14,171 nucleotides of DNA from Limosilactobacillus pontis (GCF_002940945.1 NZ_PNFV01000017.1:1-14171); one strand, 5' to 3'. Positions 1 through 5,901 are shown, numbered from the stretch's first letter. Notes: generated by a model from the sequence alone, not told the origin. Numbers and translations: made by a program.

Positions 1-68
1 CTAGAATGACTTAATTCGTTTAATATCGATAGCTTTTCTTCTGTACTATATTTTGAATTCCTATCCAC
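1..68 (-). CDS. IS3-family OrfA, N-terminal fragment (runs off left edge)
   Basis: Twenty-two codons are visible, starting at GTG (66-68) and reading VDRNSKYSTEEKLSILNELS before the window edge. The YSxxxKLxIxNE pattern fits the first helix of the helix-turn-helix that opens IS3-family OrfA proteins. It is echoed by the relic at 4504-4653 (RYSAKNKLLIINEVF). A strong Shine-Dalgarno, GGAGGG on the minus strand (82 to 77), lies 8 nt upstream of the GTG, which supports this start. That Shine-Dalgarno is buried in the stem of the terminal hairpin. The protein would initiate transposition as a DNA-binding partner of OrfB. The call rests on a short peptide plus its position inside the terminal repeat, so the family assignment is an inference. 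Confidence 0.6.
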   Translation of the reverse strand, partial: MDRNSKYSTEEKLSILNELSHS

Positions 69-73
69 AAAAA

Positions 74-134
74 ATGCCCTCCAAGTATATAAGATGAATT
101 TTCTATTTCATCTGTATACTTAGAGGGCATTATA
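74..134 (-). promoter_or_regulatory. IS end: TATAAT plus Shine-Dalgarno-sequestering hairpin
   Basis: Arms 74-98 and 107-130 pair almost completely (about 23 bp, one bulge, one A/C mismatch, one wobble) around the 8-nt loop at 99-106. On the minus strand TATAAT occupies 134-129. The transposase Shine-Dalgarno (82-77) pairs with 122-127. A transcript starting about 7 nt after the TATAAT would begin near 121-122 and lack the pairing arm, leaving the ribosome site open. A read-through transcript from pepD would contain both arms and close it. On the minus strand the stem is followed by six T residues, so it may also act as a terminator for pepD. Confidence 0.7.
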
Positions 135-164
135 GCCTTCAGCCAGCTTGGCGCTTGATTTGTA

Positions 165-1598
165 TTACAGGTTCTTATCCATGATAAAGGTCAGCTTGGA
201 AAGTTCCAGACCGTGCATTATTAGTTGGGCCATCAGAGCCTTGGTCCGTTTAGCCATCTCAGCGACCATCTTGTGAGATTCTGCACTCAGGAACTCGCTG
301 GCTTTTTTGTCATCCATTCCTGCAACCTGTGGTGCAGTTTGGTTGACCCAGCGATAAAGGTATTCCCGGGAATCCTTGAGGTAGTCTAGGTCCTCCTTGG
401 CAAATTCAGCGTGGTGAGATTCCACGATCATTGACAAGGCCCGGTACATCCAGTAGGCGCTCTTCAGATTCATGTCGAGCTTCATTGGGGTCTCCCGGTA
501 GGAAACGTCAATGTCATCCGCGTTACCGAAGAATGGTACATATGGGGTGAAGGTTGGAACCCCAAAGCTCATCCATAGGATCGTTGAAGCGGCCTCGGGA
601 AGGTCGGGGCGAACCTGCAGGACATGAGAGTTCTGGGTCCGGTTAAGAGAAATTGGCCGGAAGAGGTGCTTTTCTTCCTCCGTACCATGGCCTAGCGGAT
701 CATATGGGGTACCCTGGTAGTGACTACTGAGGACCTTCTCAATGTCTTCTAAGGCAATCTTGTGGTCAGTCCGCATGATGAATGGCAGGTCAAAGTCCAG
801 CGGATCCTGGTCAACACCAGGGTTGAGCAGCTTGTGACCGAACCATTGCCGCGGTGTATTGTAGTGCTGATCAAAGACATCAGCTGTCCCGAAGATGTGG
901 CGGAAATTCCAGCCGTGTTTATCTGGGTTGAGGTGGTTGTCCGCAACAAACTCCTGGATCCCTTCGGACCACATGAAGTTGTCAGTGTCATCAAAGTCGA
1001 CTTGCTGGATGGCGATCCGGTTGCCGGTGACTGCGTAAGCGTCGTCGGGAATTCGTTCGGCAACCCAGTGGTGCCCGGTGACAATTTCCATGTACCAGAT
1101 GTCGTTCTTGTCAGAGAAGATGACGCCGTTACCTTCGGCAGAACCGTATTTTTTGATCAGTTCACCGAGGTAGACAACCCCGTCCTTGGCGCTATCAATG
1201 AATGGCAGGGTGGCGGCGACGATCAAGTCCTCGTTGATCCCACTCTCCGTGTTCAGCGGGTCGCAGGAGAGAACCCGCTCGTTAGCGTAGACACTCTCTG
1301 TGGCACTCATGCCTACGTTCTTTTCGTTGAAGCCGCTCTCGTCGAAGACTCCTTCGTGAACGTAGTCGATGTTTGGCGTTCCCTGATAACGATAGCCATC
1401 AGCGGGCCGGTCAACCACGCACTTGTTTAAGTATGCCTTCACCTGGTTGGGATGGTTGTGGTAGGCCGGGTAGGCGACTAGCTTCATTGGGTTTAAGGGA
1501 CCAAACGTATCATCGTTGCGGGCGGCCATGGTGGAACCATCGATAGTGGCATCCTTACCGACTAACACCGTCGTGCAAGCAGACAGGTTTTTCTTCAT
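165..1598 (-). CDS. pepD: C69-family dipeptidase (PepD-type)
   Basis: The 477-residue product is the usual size for lactobacillar C69 dipeptidases, cytoplasmic N-terminal-nucleophile hydrolases that cleave dipeptides from protein and peptide uptake. Cys8 in the N-terminal SACTTVLVG is the expected nucleophile, exposed by removal of a short propeptide. It is followed by the family's GSTMAARNDD stretch (about residues 21-30). There is no signal peptide or membrane segment, so it acts in the cytoplasm. The ATG start is supported by GAGAAAGG (1609-1616) and by a good promoter at 1638-1666. The gene follows ybaK on the same strand with 73 bp between them and probably has its own transcript. An IS-like element lies about 30 nt past the stop. 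The family assignment is firm; substrate preference within C69 cannot be read from sequence. Confidence 0.93.
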   Translation of the reverse strand: MKKNLSACTTVLVGKDATIDGSTMAARNDDTFGPLNPMKLVAYPAYHNHPNQVKAYLNKCVVDRPADGYRYQGTPNIDYVHEGVFDESGFNEKNVGMSATESVYANERVLSCDPLNTESGINEDLIVAATLPFIDSAKDGVVYLGELIKKYGSAEGNGVIFSDKNDIWYMEIVTGHHWVAERIPDDAYAVTGNRIAIQQVDFDDTDNFMWSEGIQEFVADNHLNPDKHGWNFRHIFGTADVFDQHYNTPRQWFGHKLLNPGVDQDPLDFDLPFIMRTDHKIALEDIEKVLSSHYQGTPYDPLGHGTEEEKHLFRPISLNRTQNSHVLQVRPDLPEAASTILWMSFGVPTFTPYVPFFGNADDIDVSYRETPMKLDMNLKSAYWMYRALSMIVESHHAEFAKEDLDYLKDSREYLYRWVNQTAPQVAGMDDKKASEFLSAESHKMVAEMAKRTKALMAQLIMHGLELSKLTFIMDKNL

Positions 1599-1637
1599 TT
1601 CTTCAGAACCTTTCTCAAAATCTAAGTTACAAATTAT

Positions 1638-1666
1638 ATTTTAAGCGTCTATTAATAAGGGGTCAA
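1638..1666 (-). promoter_or_regulatory. pepD promoter
   Basis: Minus-strand TTGACC (1661-1666), a 17-bp spacer and TAAAAT (1638-1643) make a near-consensus sigma-A promoter. The -35 begins only 5 bp past the ybaK stop codon, so pepD can be transcribed independently of ybaK. The leader is about 35 nt. Confidence 0.7.
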
Positions 1667-1671
1667 TCGAA

Positions 1672-2178
1672 TTACTTCTGCTCGAGGTCGGCAAACTTGG
1701 CGTGAACTAATTTGGCCAGGGCTTCGGCGTTGACTTTCACGGACCGGCCGATCTTGCCAGAGGAGACGTAGATGCCTTCCTGCTCACGGGCGGCGTTATC
1801 GATAAAGATTGGGTAATGGTGTTTTTCATAGATACCAACTGGAGTATTGGCGCCGTGGACATAGCCAGTCGTCTTCAGCAGTTTCTTGAGTGGGACCATC
1901 TCGACCTTCTTATTGCCGGAAACTTTGGCAAGGGCCTTCTCATCCAGGTGGCTATCAATTGGAACGACACCGACCAGTGGACCGGTGGTCGGCCCAGAGA
2001 GGACCAGGGTCTTATAGATAGTATGCTCGTCGATGCCGGTGTGATCGACAGTCATGGTTCGCACATCCCCGTCTTGGTGGGTTGGGAACTCCTTTTGCTC
2101 ATAAGCAATATGGTTCTTGTCTAGGATCTGTTCAACCTGGGTCTTCTTCAGTTTGCTCTTCTTGTTCTTCTTACTCAT
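1672..2178 (-). CDS. ybaK: YbaK/EbsC-family aminoacyl-tRNA deacylase
   Basis: A 168-residue single-domain protein of the YbaK/ProRS-editing family. These enzymes hydrolyse mischarged tRNA, classically Cys-tRNA(Pro), in the cytoplasm. The family lysine lies in TIYKTLVLSG (Lys56 from the chosen start), and the glycine-rich substrate loop appears as GYVHGANTPVG (about residues 106-116). The N-terminus is a lysine-rich tail (SKKNKKSKLKK) that precedes the domain. I chose the ATG at 2178 because AAAGGA lies upstream of it, although 12 nt is a long spacing. The in-frame ATG at 2199 has no ribosome site and would overlap that AAAGGA. It is transcribed divergently from the GntR gene across a 139-bp gap. 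The preferred tRNA substrate is inferred from the family only. Confidence 0.9.
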   Translation of the reverse strand: MSKKNKKSKLKKTQVEQILDKNHIAYEQKEFPTHQDGDVRTMTVDHTGIDEHTIYKTLVLSGPTTGPLVGVVPIDSHLDEKALAKVSGNKKVEMVPLKKLLKTTGYVHGANTPVGIYEKHHYPIFIDNAAREQEGIYVSSGKIGRSVKVNAEALAKLVHAKFADLEQK

Positions 2179-2217
2179 TTCAACTCTGCATCCTTTCATT
2201 TATATCTCTGGAACGGA

Positions 2218-2264
2218 CCAATTTCTGACAATAAGGTACCAATTTTTACAGGTTCTGTTATACT
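2218..2264. promoter_or_regulatory. Divergent ybaK/gntR control region: direct repeats and extended -10
   Basis: On the plus strand TGTTATACT (2256-2264) is an extended -10 box for the GntR gene; no good -35 precedes it. Two imperfect direct repeats, CCAATTTCTGACA (2218-2230) and CCAATTTTTACA (2239-2250), lie 21 bp apart, two helical turns. A small inverted repeat ACAGgttCTGT (2248-2258) abuts the -10. These are candidate operator elements; which protein binds them is not known. Confidence 0.4.
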
Positions 2265-2317
2265 GGAAGTGAAGTTAATCGTTAAAAATTAATCTATTGG
2301 CCCGAGGAGTTAATTAC

Positions 2318-3049
2318 ATGGCAGATTTAGTATATCGCTCTGTGATGCGTGATATAAAACAAAAAATCTTAAAAAACCAGTATCTGGGGATGCGCCTGCC
2401 TGACGAACGCACCCTTAGTGAGGACTATGGGGTTAGCCGCAGTTCGATTAAGCGTGCGCTCGGGGTATTGGCTCAGCAGGGGATTATCTTCAAAAAACGT
2501 GGATCGGGGACCTTCATTAATCCGCTCTACCTGAAGAATCAGTCACTCTTTCATTACGAGGGCAGCAACCTAGGAGTCACCGACAGTTTTCAGCTCGATG
2601 GCAAGAAGCAGAGCATTAAGTTGCTCGACTACCAGGTGGTGCCTGCCAACCCCGATGTTCAAGAGGAACTCTTCCTTAATGATAATGATTTTGTTTACCA
2701 AATCAAACGGCTACGGCTGATTGACCAGCAGCCCTTCATGATCGAAACTGGCTTCATTCCGATCAAGATCCTGCCAACCCTGTCCCCAGCAATCGTCGAT
2801 AGCTCGATCTTCAATTACCTGGAGGAGAGTAAGGGCAAGCGAGTTACCAAGTCATTCATGACAATCAGTGTCGCCCCATCCAGTACCAGCGATCAGCACC
2901 TGCTTGAATTGCAGGCTACTGAGCCGGTCGGTTTAATGGGTGGGGTCTTCTTCCTCGACGACGGGACGCCATTTGAGGTTTCTAACATGCGGATTCATTA
3001 CCGCTATATGAAGTATAGTACCTTCGTCAATTTGGATCAGGAACGTTAA
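2318..3049 (+). CDS. GntR-family (HutC/UTRA type) transcriptional regulator
   Basis: A 243-residue one-component regulator. Residues 1-70 form the winged helix-turn-helix, with the recognition region TLSEDYGVSRSSIKRALGVL and wing KKRGSGTF typical of GntR. Residues of about 90-235 fit the UTRA effector-binding domain, which in related proteins binds small molecules, often sugar phosphates. The ATG at 2318 is preferred over the upstream TTG at 2297 because GAGGAG (2304-2309) sits 8 nt before it. No transporter or catabolic gene follows; the next feature is a terminator and an IS remnant. The regulator is therefore an orphan whose target may have been lost, may lie elsewhere, or may be the adjacent divergent promoter region. 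The effector is unknown. Confidence 0.93.
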   Translation: MADLVYRSVMRDIKQKILKNQYLGMRLPDERTLSEDYGVSRSSIKRALGVLAQQGIIFKKRGSGTFINPLYLKNQSLFHYEGSNLGVTDSFQLDGKKQSIKLLDYQVVPANPDVQEELFLNDNDFVYQIKRLRLIDQQPFMIETGFIPIKILPTLSPAIVDSSIFNYLEESKGKRVTKSFMTISVAPSSTSDQHLLELQATEPVGLMGGVFFLDDGTPFEVSNMRIHYRYMKYSTFVNLDQER

Positions 3050-3057
3050 TAATAGGA

Positions 3058-3092
3058 ATGACTATTATTAAAATAAAGTGGTCATCTTTTTT
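3058..3092 (+). terminator. Weak intrinsic terminator of the GntR gene
   Basis: Stem 3058-3066 / 3077-3085 (9 bp, two wobble pairs) with a 10-nt loop, followed by C and six T residues (3087-3092). It starts 9 nt after the stop codon. Confidence 0.6.
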
Positions 3093-3100
3093 AATCGAAC

Positions 3101-3295
3101 TGCGCCTTGGCAAGTCGATACATAATTATACAAAAGCTTTTAGGCAGCTTGGTGCCGGTATTCTACCGGGGTCAAGCTGTTTAACTTTTCTTGATAATGT
3201 TGGTGATTGTAGAAATAAATATTAATTGAGCCGACGAAGTCTTAAATCGATGCTCATAATAGCCCTCGTCTTTGAAATGGCGCCAGAAGCTCAGC
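3101..3295 (-). pseudogene. Decayed C-terminus of an IS3-family transposase (OrfB)
   Basis: Reading leftwards, one frame gives SFWRHFKDEGYYEHRFKT, then a frame change, then VGSINIYFYNHQHYQEKL and SLTPVEYRHQAA with a stop at 3140-3142. Together these match the end of the integrase-type domain of IS3-family OrfB proteins (the FYNHxRYQEKLNxLTPVEYR pattern). The residues missing at the joint imply a small internal deletion that shifted the frame. The flank at 3101-3119, GCGCCTTGGCAAGTCGATA, resembles the inward-read right end at 14007-14022, so 3101 or nearby is probably the original IS tip. Everything upstream of about 3295 (orfA, most of orfB, the left end) is gone. This copy belongs to a different subgroup from the transposase at the right edge. 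Confidence 0.75.
3145..3179 (+). other. Hairpin within the last codons of the IS3 transposase remnant
   Basis: Arms 3145-3160 and 3164-3179 pair (7 bp, two wobbles, one mismatch, 6 bp) around a TTC loop. Only three T residues follow directly, so it is a poor terminator. It occupies the same place as the terminator hairpins at 4456 and 14049. Confidence 0.55.
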
Positions 3296-3388
3296 ACTTT
3301 TATAAAAATCTTCTGTTCTGTAATTTGCGTTATGTCATTAGTGAACAAATTAAGACAACTGTCTATTAGCGGGTGTAATAACATATGA

Positions 3389-3412
3389 ATGTAAGCGCAT
3401 TTATTATATAAT
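3389..3412 (+). promoter_or_regulatory. Candidate promoter -10 and cre-like site upstream of the dehydrogenase gene
   Basis: TATAAT at 3407-3412 lies about 40 bp upstream of the start codon; no convincing -35 is present at 16-18 bp. ATGTAAGCGCATTTAT (3389-3404) fits the CcpA operator consensus WTGNAANCGNWNNCAW with one mismatch and would overlap the promoter spacer, suggesting catabolite repression. A short inverted repeat AGACAacTGTCT (3353-3364) lies further upstream. The rest of 3296-3388 shows nothing recognisable. Confidence 0.4.
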
Positions 3413-3452
3413 GAAGGTGTTCGGAGATGTTTTGAAAAGGGGGCTTTGAATA

Positions 3453-4340
3453 ATGGAAATTAAAAACGTTGTTATTGCTGGAGCGGGTGTTTTAGGCAGT
3501 CAAATTGCCTTTCAAGCCGCTCGTTTCGGTTATCAAGTAAAAATCTGGAATCGGCATACCGATCGTGCGGAACGTCGTTTAGCTGCTATTAAAGAGCCGT
3601 TCATGAAAGACATGCATGCCTCAGAAGACGATTATAAGAAGGCAATGGATAACATTGTCGATATAAGTAATGACTTGGCAGCAACGGTTAAAGATGCGGA
3701 CCTGGTGATTGAATCTGTATCTGAATCGCTTGAAATTAAGAAGGCATTTTATGCAGACCTTGGGAAGGTATTACCTGACCGCACAATTGTGGCAAGTAAT
3801 TCATCAACATTTGTTCCGAGTGAGTTGGTTAAGTTTACTAGTTTCCCAGAACGCTTTTTGCATATGCACTTTGCAAACCATATTTGGTCACACAACGTGG
3901 CAGAAATTGTTGGTACCGATGCAACATTACCAGAAGTTAAGGATGCGGCGATTAAATTTACTCGTTCCATTGACATGGTTCCGGTTGTTCTTAAAAAGGA
4001 AAATCACGGATATGTTATGAATGCATTGTTAATCCCGTTACTAAATGCAGCGCAAACACTATGGGCAAATGGCGTTGCTGATCCACATACGATTGATAAA
4101 GACTGGATGATTTCTAATGGTTCGCCATTAGGCCCCTTCATGATTCTGGATATTGTTGGTCTACGGACGGCTTATGAAATCGTTCAAAACCAGTATCAAC
4201 AAACAAGAAATTCAACTGCGAAGAAGATCGCTGATAACCTTAAGGAAATGATTGATCAAGGACATACAGGAGTTGAATCGGGTCAAGGATTCTACCATTA
4301 TCCAAACCCAGAGTACAAAGATCCAGACTTCTTCAAGTAA
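3453..4340 (+). CDS. 3-hydroxyacyl-CoA dehydrogenase family protein (3-hydroxybutyryl-CoA dehydrogenase-like)
   Basis: A 295-residue soluble NAD-dependent dehydrogenase. Residues 1-180 form a Rossmann fold with GAGVLG (10-15); residues of about 186-290 match the all-helical C-terminal domain. The catalytic set of the family can be placed by spacing: Ser118 in SNSST, His139 in MHFANH, Glu151 in AEIVG and Asn190 in GYVMN. It therefore looks active, oxidising or reducing a 3-hydroxyacyl-CoA or a related hydroxy acid. The HFANHIW segment replaces the usual HFFNPV, so the substrate may not be 3-hydroxybutyryl-CoA. The start is supported by AAAAGGGGG upstream. No thiolase, enoyl-CoA hydratase or acyl-CoA dehydrogenase is nearby. 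The gene appears more AT-rich in codon use than its neighbours and lies between IS relics, which suggests acquisition by transfer. Confidence 0.88.
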   Translation: MEIKNVVIAGAGVLGSQIAFQAARFGYQVKIWNRHTDRAERRLAAIKEPFMKDMHASEDDYKKAMDNIVDISNDLAATVKDADLVIESVSESLEIKKAFYADLGKVLPDRTIVASNSSTFVPSELVKFTSFPERFLHMHFANHIWSHNVAEIVGTDATLPEVKDAAIKFTRSIDMVPVVLKKENHGYVMNALLIPLLNAAQTLWANGVADPHTIDKDWMISNGSPLGPFMILDIVGLRTAYEIVQNQYQQTRNSTAKKIADNLKEMIDQGHTGVESGQGFYHYPNPEYKDPDFFK

Positions 4341-4455
4341 ATATGATGCAAAGCCAGGATACCAGCACCTTCTTGATCAACCAACGATGTTACCACTCAA
4401 GTAGAGATACCAGGTCACGCCGCGGAATCAGGTTAATATAGAAAAGTAATCTATC

Positions 4456-4495
4456 CGGCTTAGCTGCGTAATTATTCTGCAGCTAAGCCGTTTTT
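4456..4495 (+). terminator. Intrinsic terminator derived from the transposase 3' end
   Basis: Perfect 12-bp stem 4456-4467 / 4479-4490, 11-nt loop, then TTTTT (4491-4495). Read on the minus strand the same bases are the OrfB tail KNGLAAE-stop-LRS-stop-AG-stop, homologous to KNGLTAEKFRAQAA at the right edge. It is the only good terminator after the dehydrogenase gene. Confidence 0.85.
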
Positions 4496-4503
4496 GGCTT
4501 GTG

Positions 4504-4653
4504 TTAAGTAAAATACTTATTGCCTTTAATAAGTTCCACTAGCCCTTCTAACGGAGAATACTTTTTGAAGCCGTTCTGTTTCTGTATTGAGCCTTCACTT
4601 TGGAAAACCTCATTGATAATTAAAAGTTTATTTTTTGCCGAATATCTAAAGCT
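4504..4653 (-). pseudogene. OrfA-like remnant inside the IS relic
   Basis: An open stretch without a start codon reads SFRYSAKNKLLIINEVFQ, then SEGSIQKQNGFKKYSPLEG and LVELIKGNKYFT, ending at TAA (4504-4506). Its beginning matches the OrfA fragment at the left edge (YSxxxKLxIxNE). The segment that follows fits the second and third helices of an IS3 OrfA helix-turn-helix. The start region corresponding to the GTG of the left-edge copy is mutated, and the frame stops just before the OrfB-tail homology. It is not a functional gene. Confidence 0.55.
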
Positions 4654-4670
4654 TCTGCCTATAATAAATA

Positions 4671-4727
4671 TCCGCCGGGGACATAGACGAACCTTCTATT
4701 TCATCTATATCCTCAGCGGACATTATA
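4671..4727 (-). promoter_or_regulatory. Relic IS left-end hairpin with TATAAT, candidate terminator of the acyltransferase gene
   Basis: Arms 4671-4691 and 4700-4720 pair over 21 positions with three mismatches and one wobble, around an 8-nt loop ending TTCTAT, the same loop as at 99-106. The outer CTATAAT (4659-4665) and ATTATAG (4722-4728) are also complementary. It starts about 25 nt past the acyltransferase stop codon. Only a broken T-rich tract (TATTTATTAT) follows, so termination would be moderate. Confidence 0.55.
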
Positions 4728-4751
4728 GCTAGTTTTACCGGTTATTTTATT

Positions 4752-5864
4752 TTATCCGTTGTTAAGGTGGCGGTTGATACCCAGTAGGTTCTTGCATTTC
4801 ACCCATACAAGGTGGAAGCTAAACGCCGACAGGAAGGCTAGGCCAACCGTCAACATGATCAGCAGCGGGAAGGTGAGCATGAGTGGCCAGTGCAGTGGAG
4901 TTAGCAACCGCCAGCACCAATAGAGCCAGAAGACATGGGAGAGGTAAGCTCGGTGCGCATAAAGGGCGATCCAATGGACTAGTGGCAGCCACTGGTTACG
5001 ATATTTTTGCATGTAGAGGGCGAAGGTGGCGATGAGTCCAATCGTGGCTAGGTTATAGAAGATCATCGATGGTAGGTAGTATGGGGCGTTGGTGAGCTGG
5101 ACTGGGGTCCCGTAGTTAAAGAAGCTCAGGGTCACATAGTAGAAGAGAGCCAGCCAGAGGAAGATCTGACTCAACCAGTGTCGTTTGAGCAACCGTGTTA
5201 ACGGCAAGTAGCATTGCCAGAGGACGGTTCCAGCGACAGCGAAGACTAGGAAGCTAGGGAAGACCCGGTCGAGCATGTACCAGCGGTGTACTTCCGGACC
5301 GTGGAAAACCTGGAGCGCGTAGACCAGGTGCCAGCACAGTTCAAAGATTAGGGCGATCGCGAAACTAACCAGGCCGCGTTTTAAACGATGGTCGATCCAG
5401 CGGGCCAAGGTCCAGAAGAGTGGCATGATAATGATGAACTGCAGCATCATCACATTGTACCAGAGATGAGGTGCTGCGTTACCGTTGACAAATTGCCAGG
5501 CAAATCCCGCCCAATTATGATAGTGGCCATGCTGTTGGAGTTGAGGCATGGCGAGCAAGTAGATTGCCGTCCACAGGATTGAGGGAACGAAGAGAACATG
5601 CCAGCGGTTGTGCATAAAGCCAGGGTAGTCATGCCAGCTGGCTGCTGGGTGAGTCCGAATCGTCGAGAAGAGGATTCCAAAGATGAAGGCGGGAGCACTG
5701 AACTTGGCCAGTTCGTAGAAGCCGCCGAGGAAAAACTGTTGGCCGATTGCTGGTTGGCTACCCATTAAGAATGAGATGACCGATTGGATCATCACTGTGG
5801 TGACGGCGAACATCTTTGCAAAGTCGCCGACGTCGGCGCGGCCGTTGACTCCTAAATGATCCAA
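4752..5864 (-). CDS. Acyltransferase-3 family integral membrane protein
   Basis: A 370-residue, very hydrophobic protein with about ten membrane-spanning segments, in the size range and style of the acyltransferase-3 (OafA/WecH-like) family. Members O-acylate cell-surface polysaccharides or peptidoglycan at the membrane. The start is a TTG (5862-5864) preceded by GGAAGGGAAG (5873-5882) at 9 nt; no in-frame ATG competes. The first membrane segment reads DFAKMFAVTTVMIQSV. The family normally has an arginine and then a histidine here (DxLRxxAxxxVxxxH), and in this protein lysine and Gln/Ser occupy those places. It may thus be a divergent or non-catalytic member. It is monocistronic, with a -10 at 5902-5907. 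No cell-wall or polysaccharide genes accompany it, so the acceptor is unknown. Confidence 0.75.
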   Translation of the reverse strand: MDHLGVNGRADVGDFAKMFAVTTVMIQSVISFLMGSQPAIGQQFFLGGFYELAKFSAPAFIFGILFSTIRTHPAASWHDYPGFMHNRWHVLFVPSILWTAIYLLAMPQLQQHGHYHNWAGFAWQFVNGNAAPHLWYNVMMLQFIIIMPLFWTLARWIDHRLKRGLVSFAIALIFELCWHLVYALQVFHGPEVHRWYMLDRVFPSFLVFAVAGTVLWQCYLPLTRLLKRHWLSQIFLWLALFYYVTLSFFNYGTPVQLTNAPYYLPSMIFYNLATIGLIATFALYMQKYRNQWLPLVHWIALYAHRAYLSHVFWLYWCWRLLTPLHWPLMLTFPLLIMLTVGLAFLSAFSFHLVWVKCKNLLGINRHLNNG

Positions 5865-5901
5865 AATAATGACTTCCCTTCCAAAAATTCTCAGTATCCC
5901 T

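Larger units (their letters stand above)
1..136 (-). mobile_element. Left (transposase 5') end of an IS3-like element, truncated by the window edge
   Basis: Seen: reading leftwards from about 136, a terminal segment (TATAAT, then CCCTCTAAGTATACAG and AAATAGAAAA) is closely similar to the inward-read sequence at 14011-14037, as expected of the two terminal repeats of one IS family. It is followed by a long hairpin and a transposase-OrfA-like reading frame that runs off the edge. The same TATAAT-hairpin-OrfA order recurs at 4728-4504. The element begins about 30 nt after the pepD stop codon and points the same way as pepD. The exact tip is uncertain by several bases, because no target duplication can be seen with only one end present. 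Confidence 0.7.
4413..4728 (-). mobile_element. Internally deleted IS3-like relic (about 310 bp) with both ends and both hairpins retained
   Basis: Reading leftwards from 4728, the order is TATAAT (4727-4722), a terminal hairpin (4720-4671), an OrfA-like segment with a broken start (4653-4504), a remnant of the OrfB tail (4496-4452), and a right-end-like segment (about 4413-4446, with TATAGAAAAG similar to 14030-14040). The middle of the element, most of orfB, is missing. The left end matches the left-edge copy in layout and loop sequence. The right boundary is uncertain by about 20 bp. It lies between two convergent host genes, 72 bp after the dehydrogenase stop and about 25 bp past the acyltransferase stop. 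This is a MITE-like derivative, inferred from structure. Confidence 0.65.

Noticed and set aside
762..1430. A 222-codon plus-strand frame and other long frames antisense to pepD, xfp, brnQ and the HAD gene
   Set aside because: They are antisense or shifted shadows of well-supported genes, without ribosome sites or recognisable domains.
3181..3384. A 67-codon minus-strand reading frame
   Set aside because: Its middle is the frame-shifted SFWRHFKDEGYYEH part of the IS3 transposase remnant; both ends are unrelated out-of-frame sequence and no ribosome site precedes it.
74..4728. First reading of the two long hairpins as a dispersed palindromic terminator repeat
   Set aside because: Both are followed by OrfA-like sequence, and one arm matches the IS right end, so they are IS terminal structures and not a free-standing repeat family.
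4520..4732. A 70-codon plus-strand reading frame
   Set aside because: It runs antisense through the IS relic, including the terminal hairpin, has no ribosome site, and resembles nothing.
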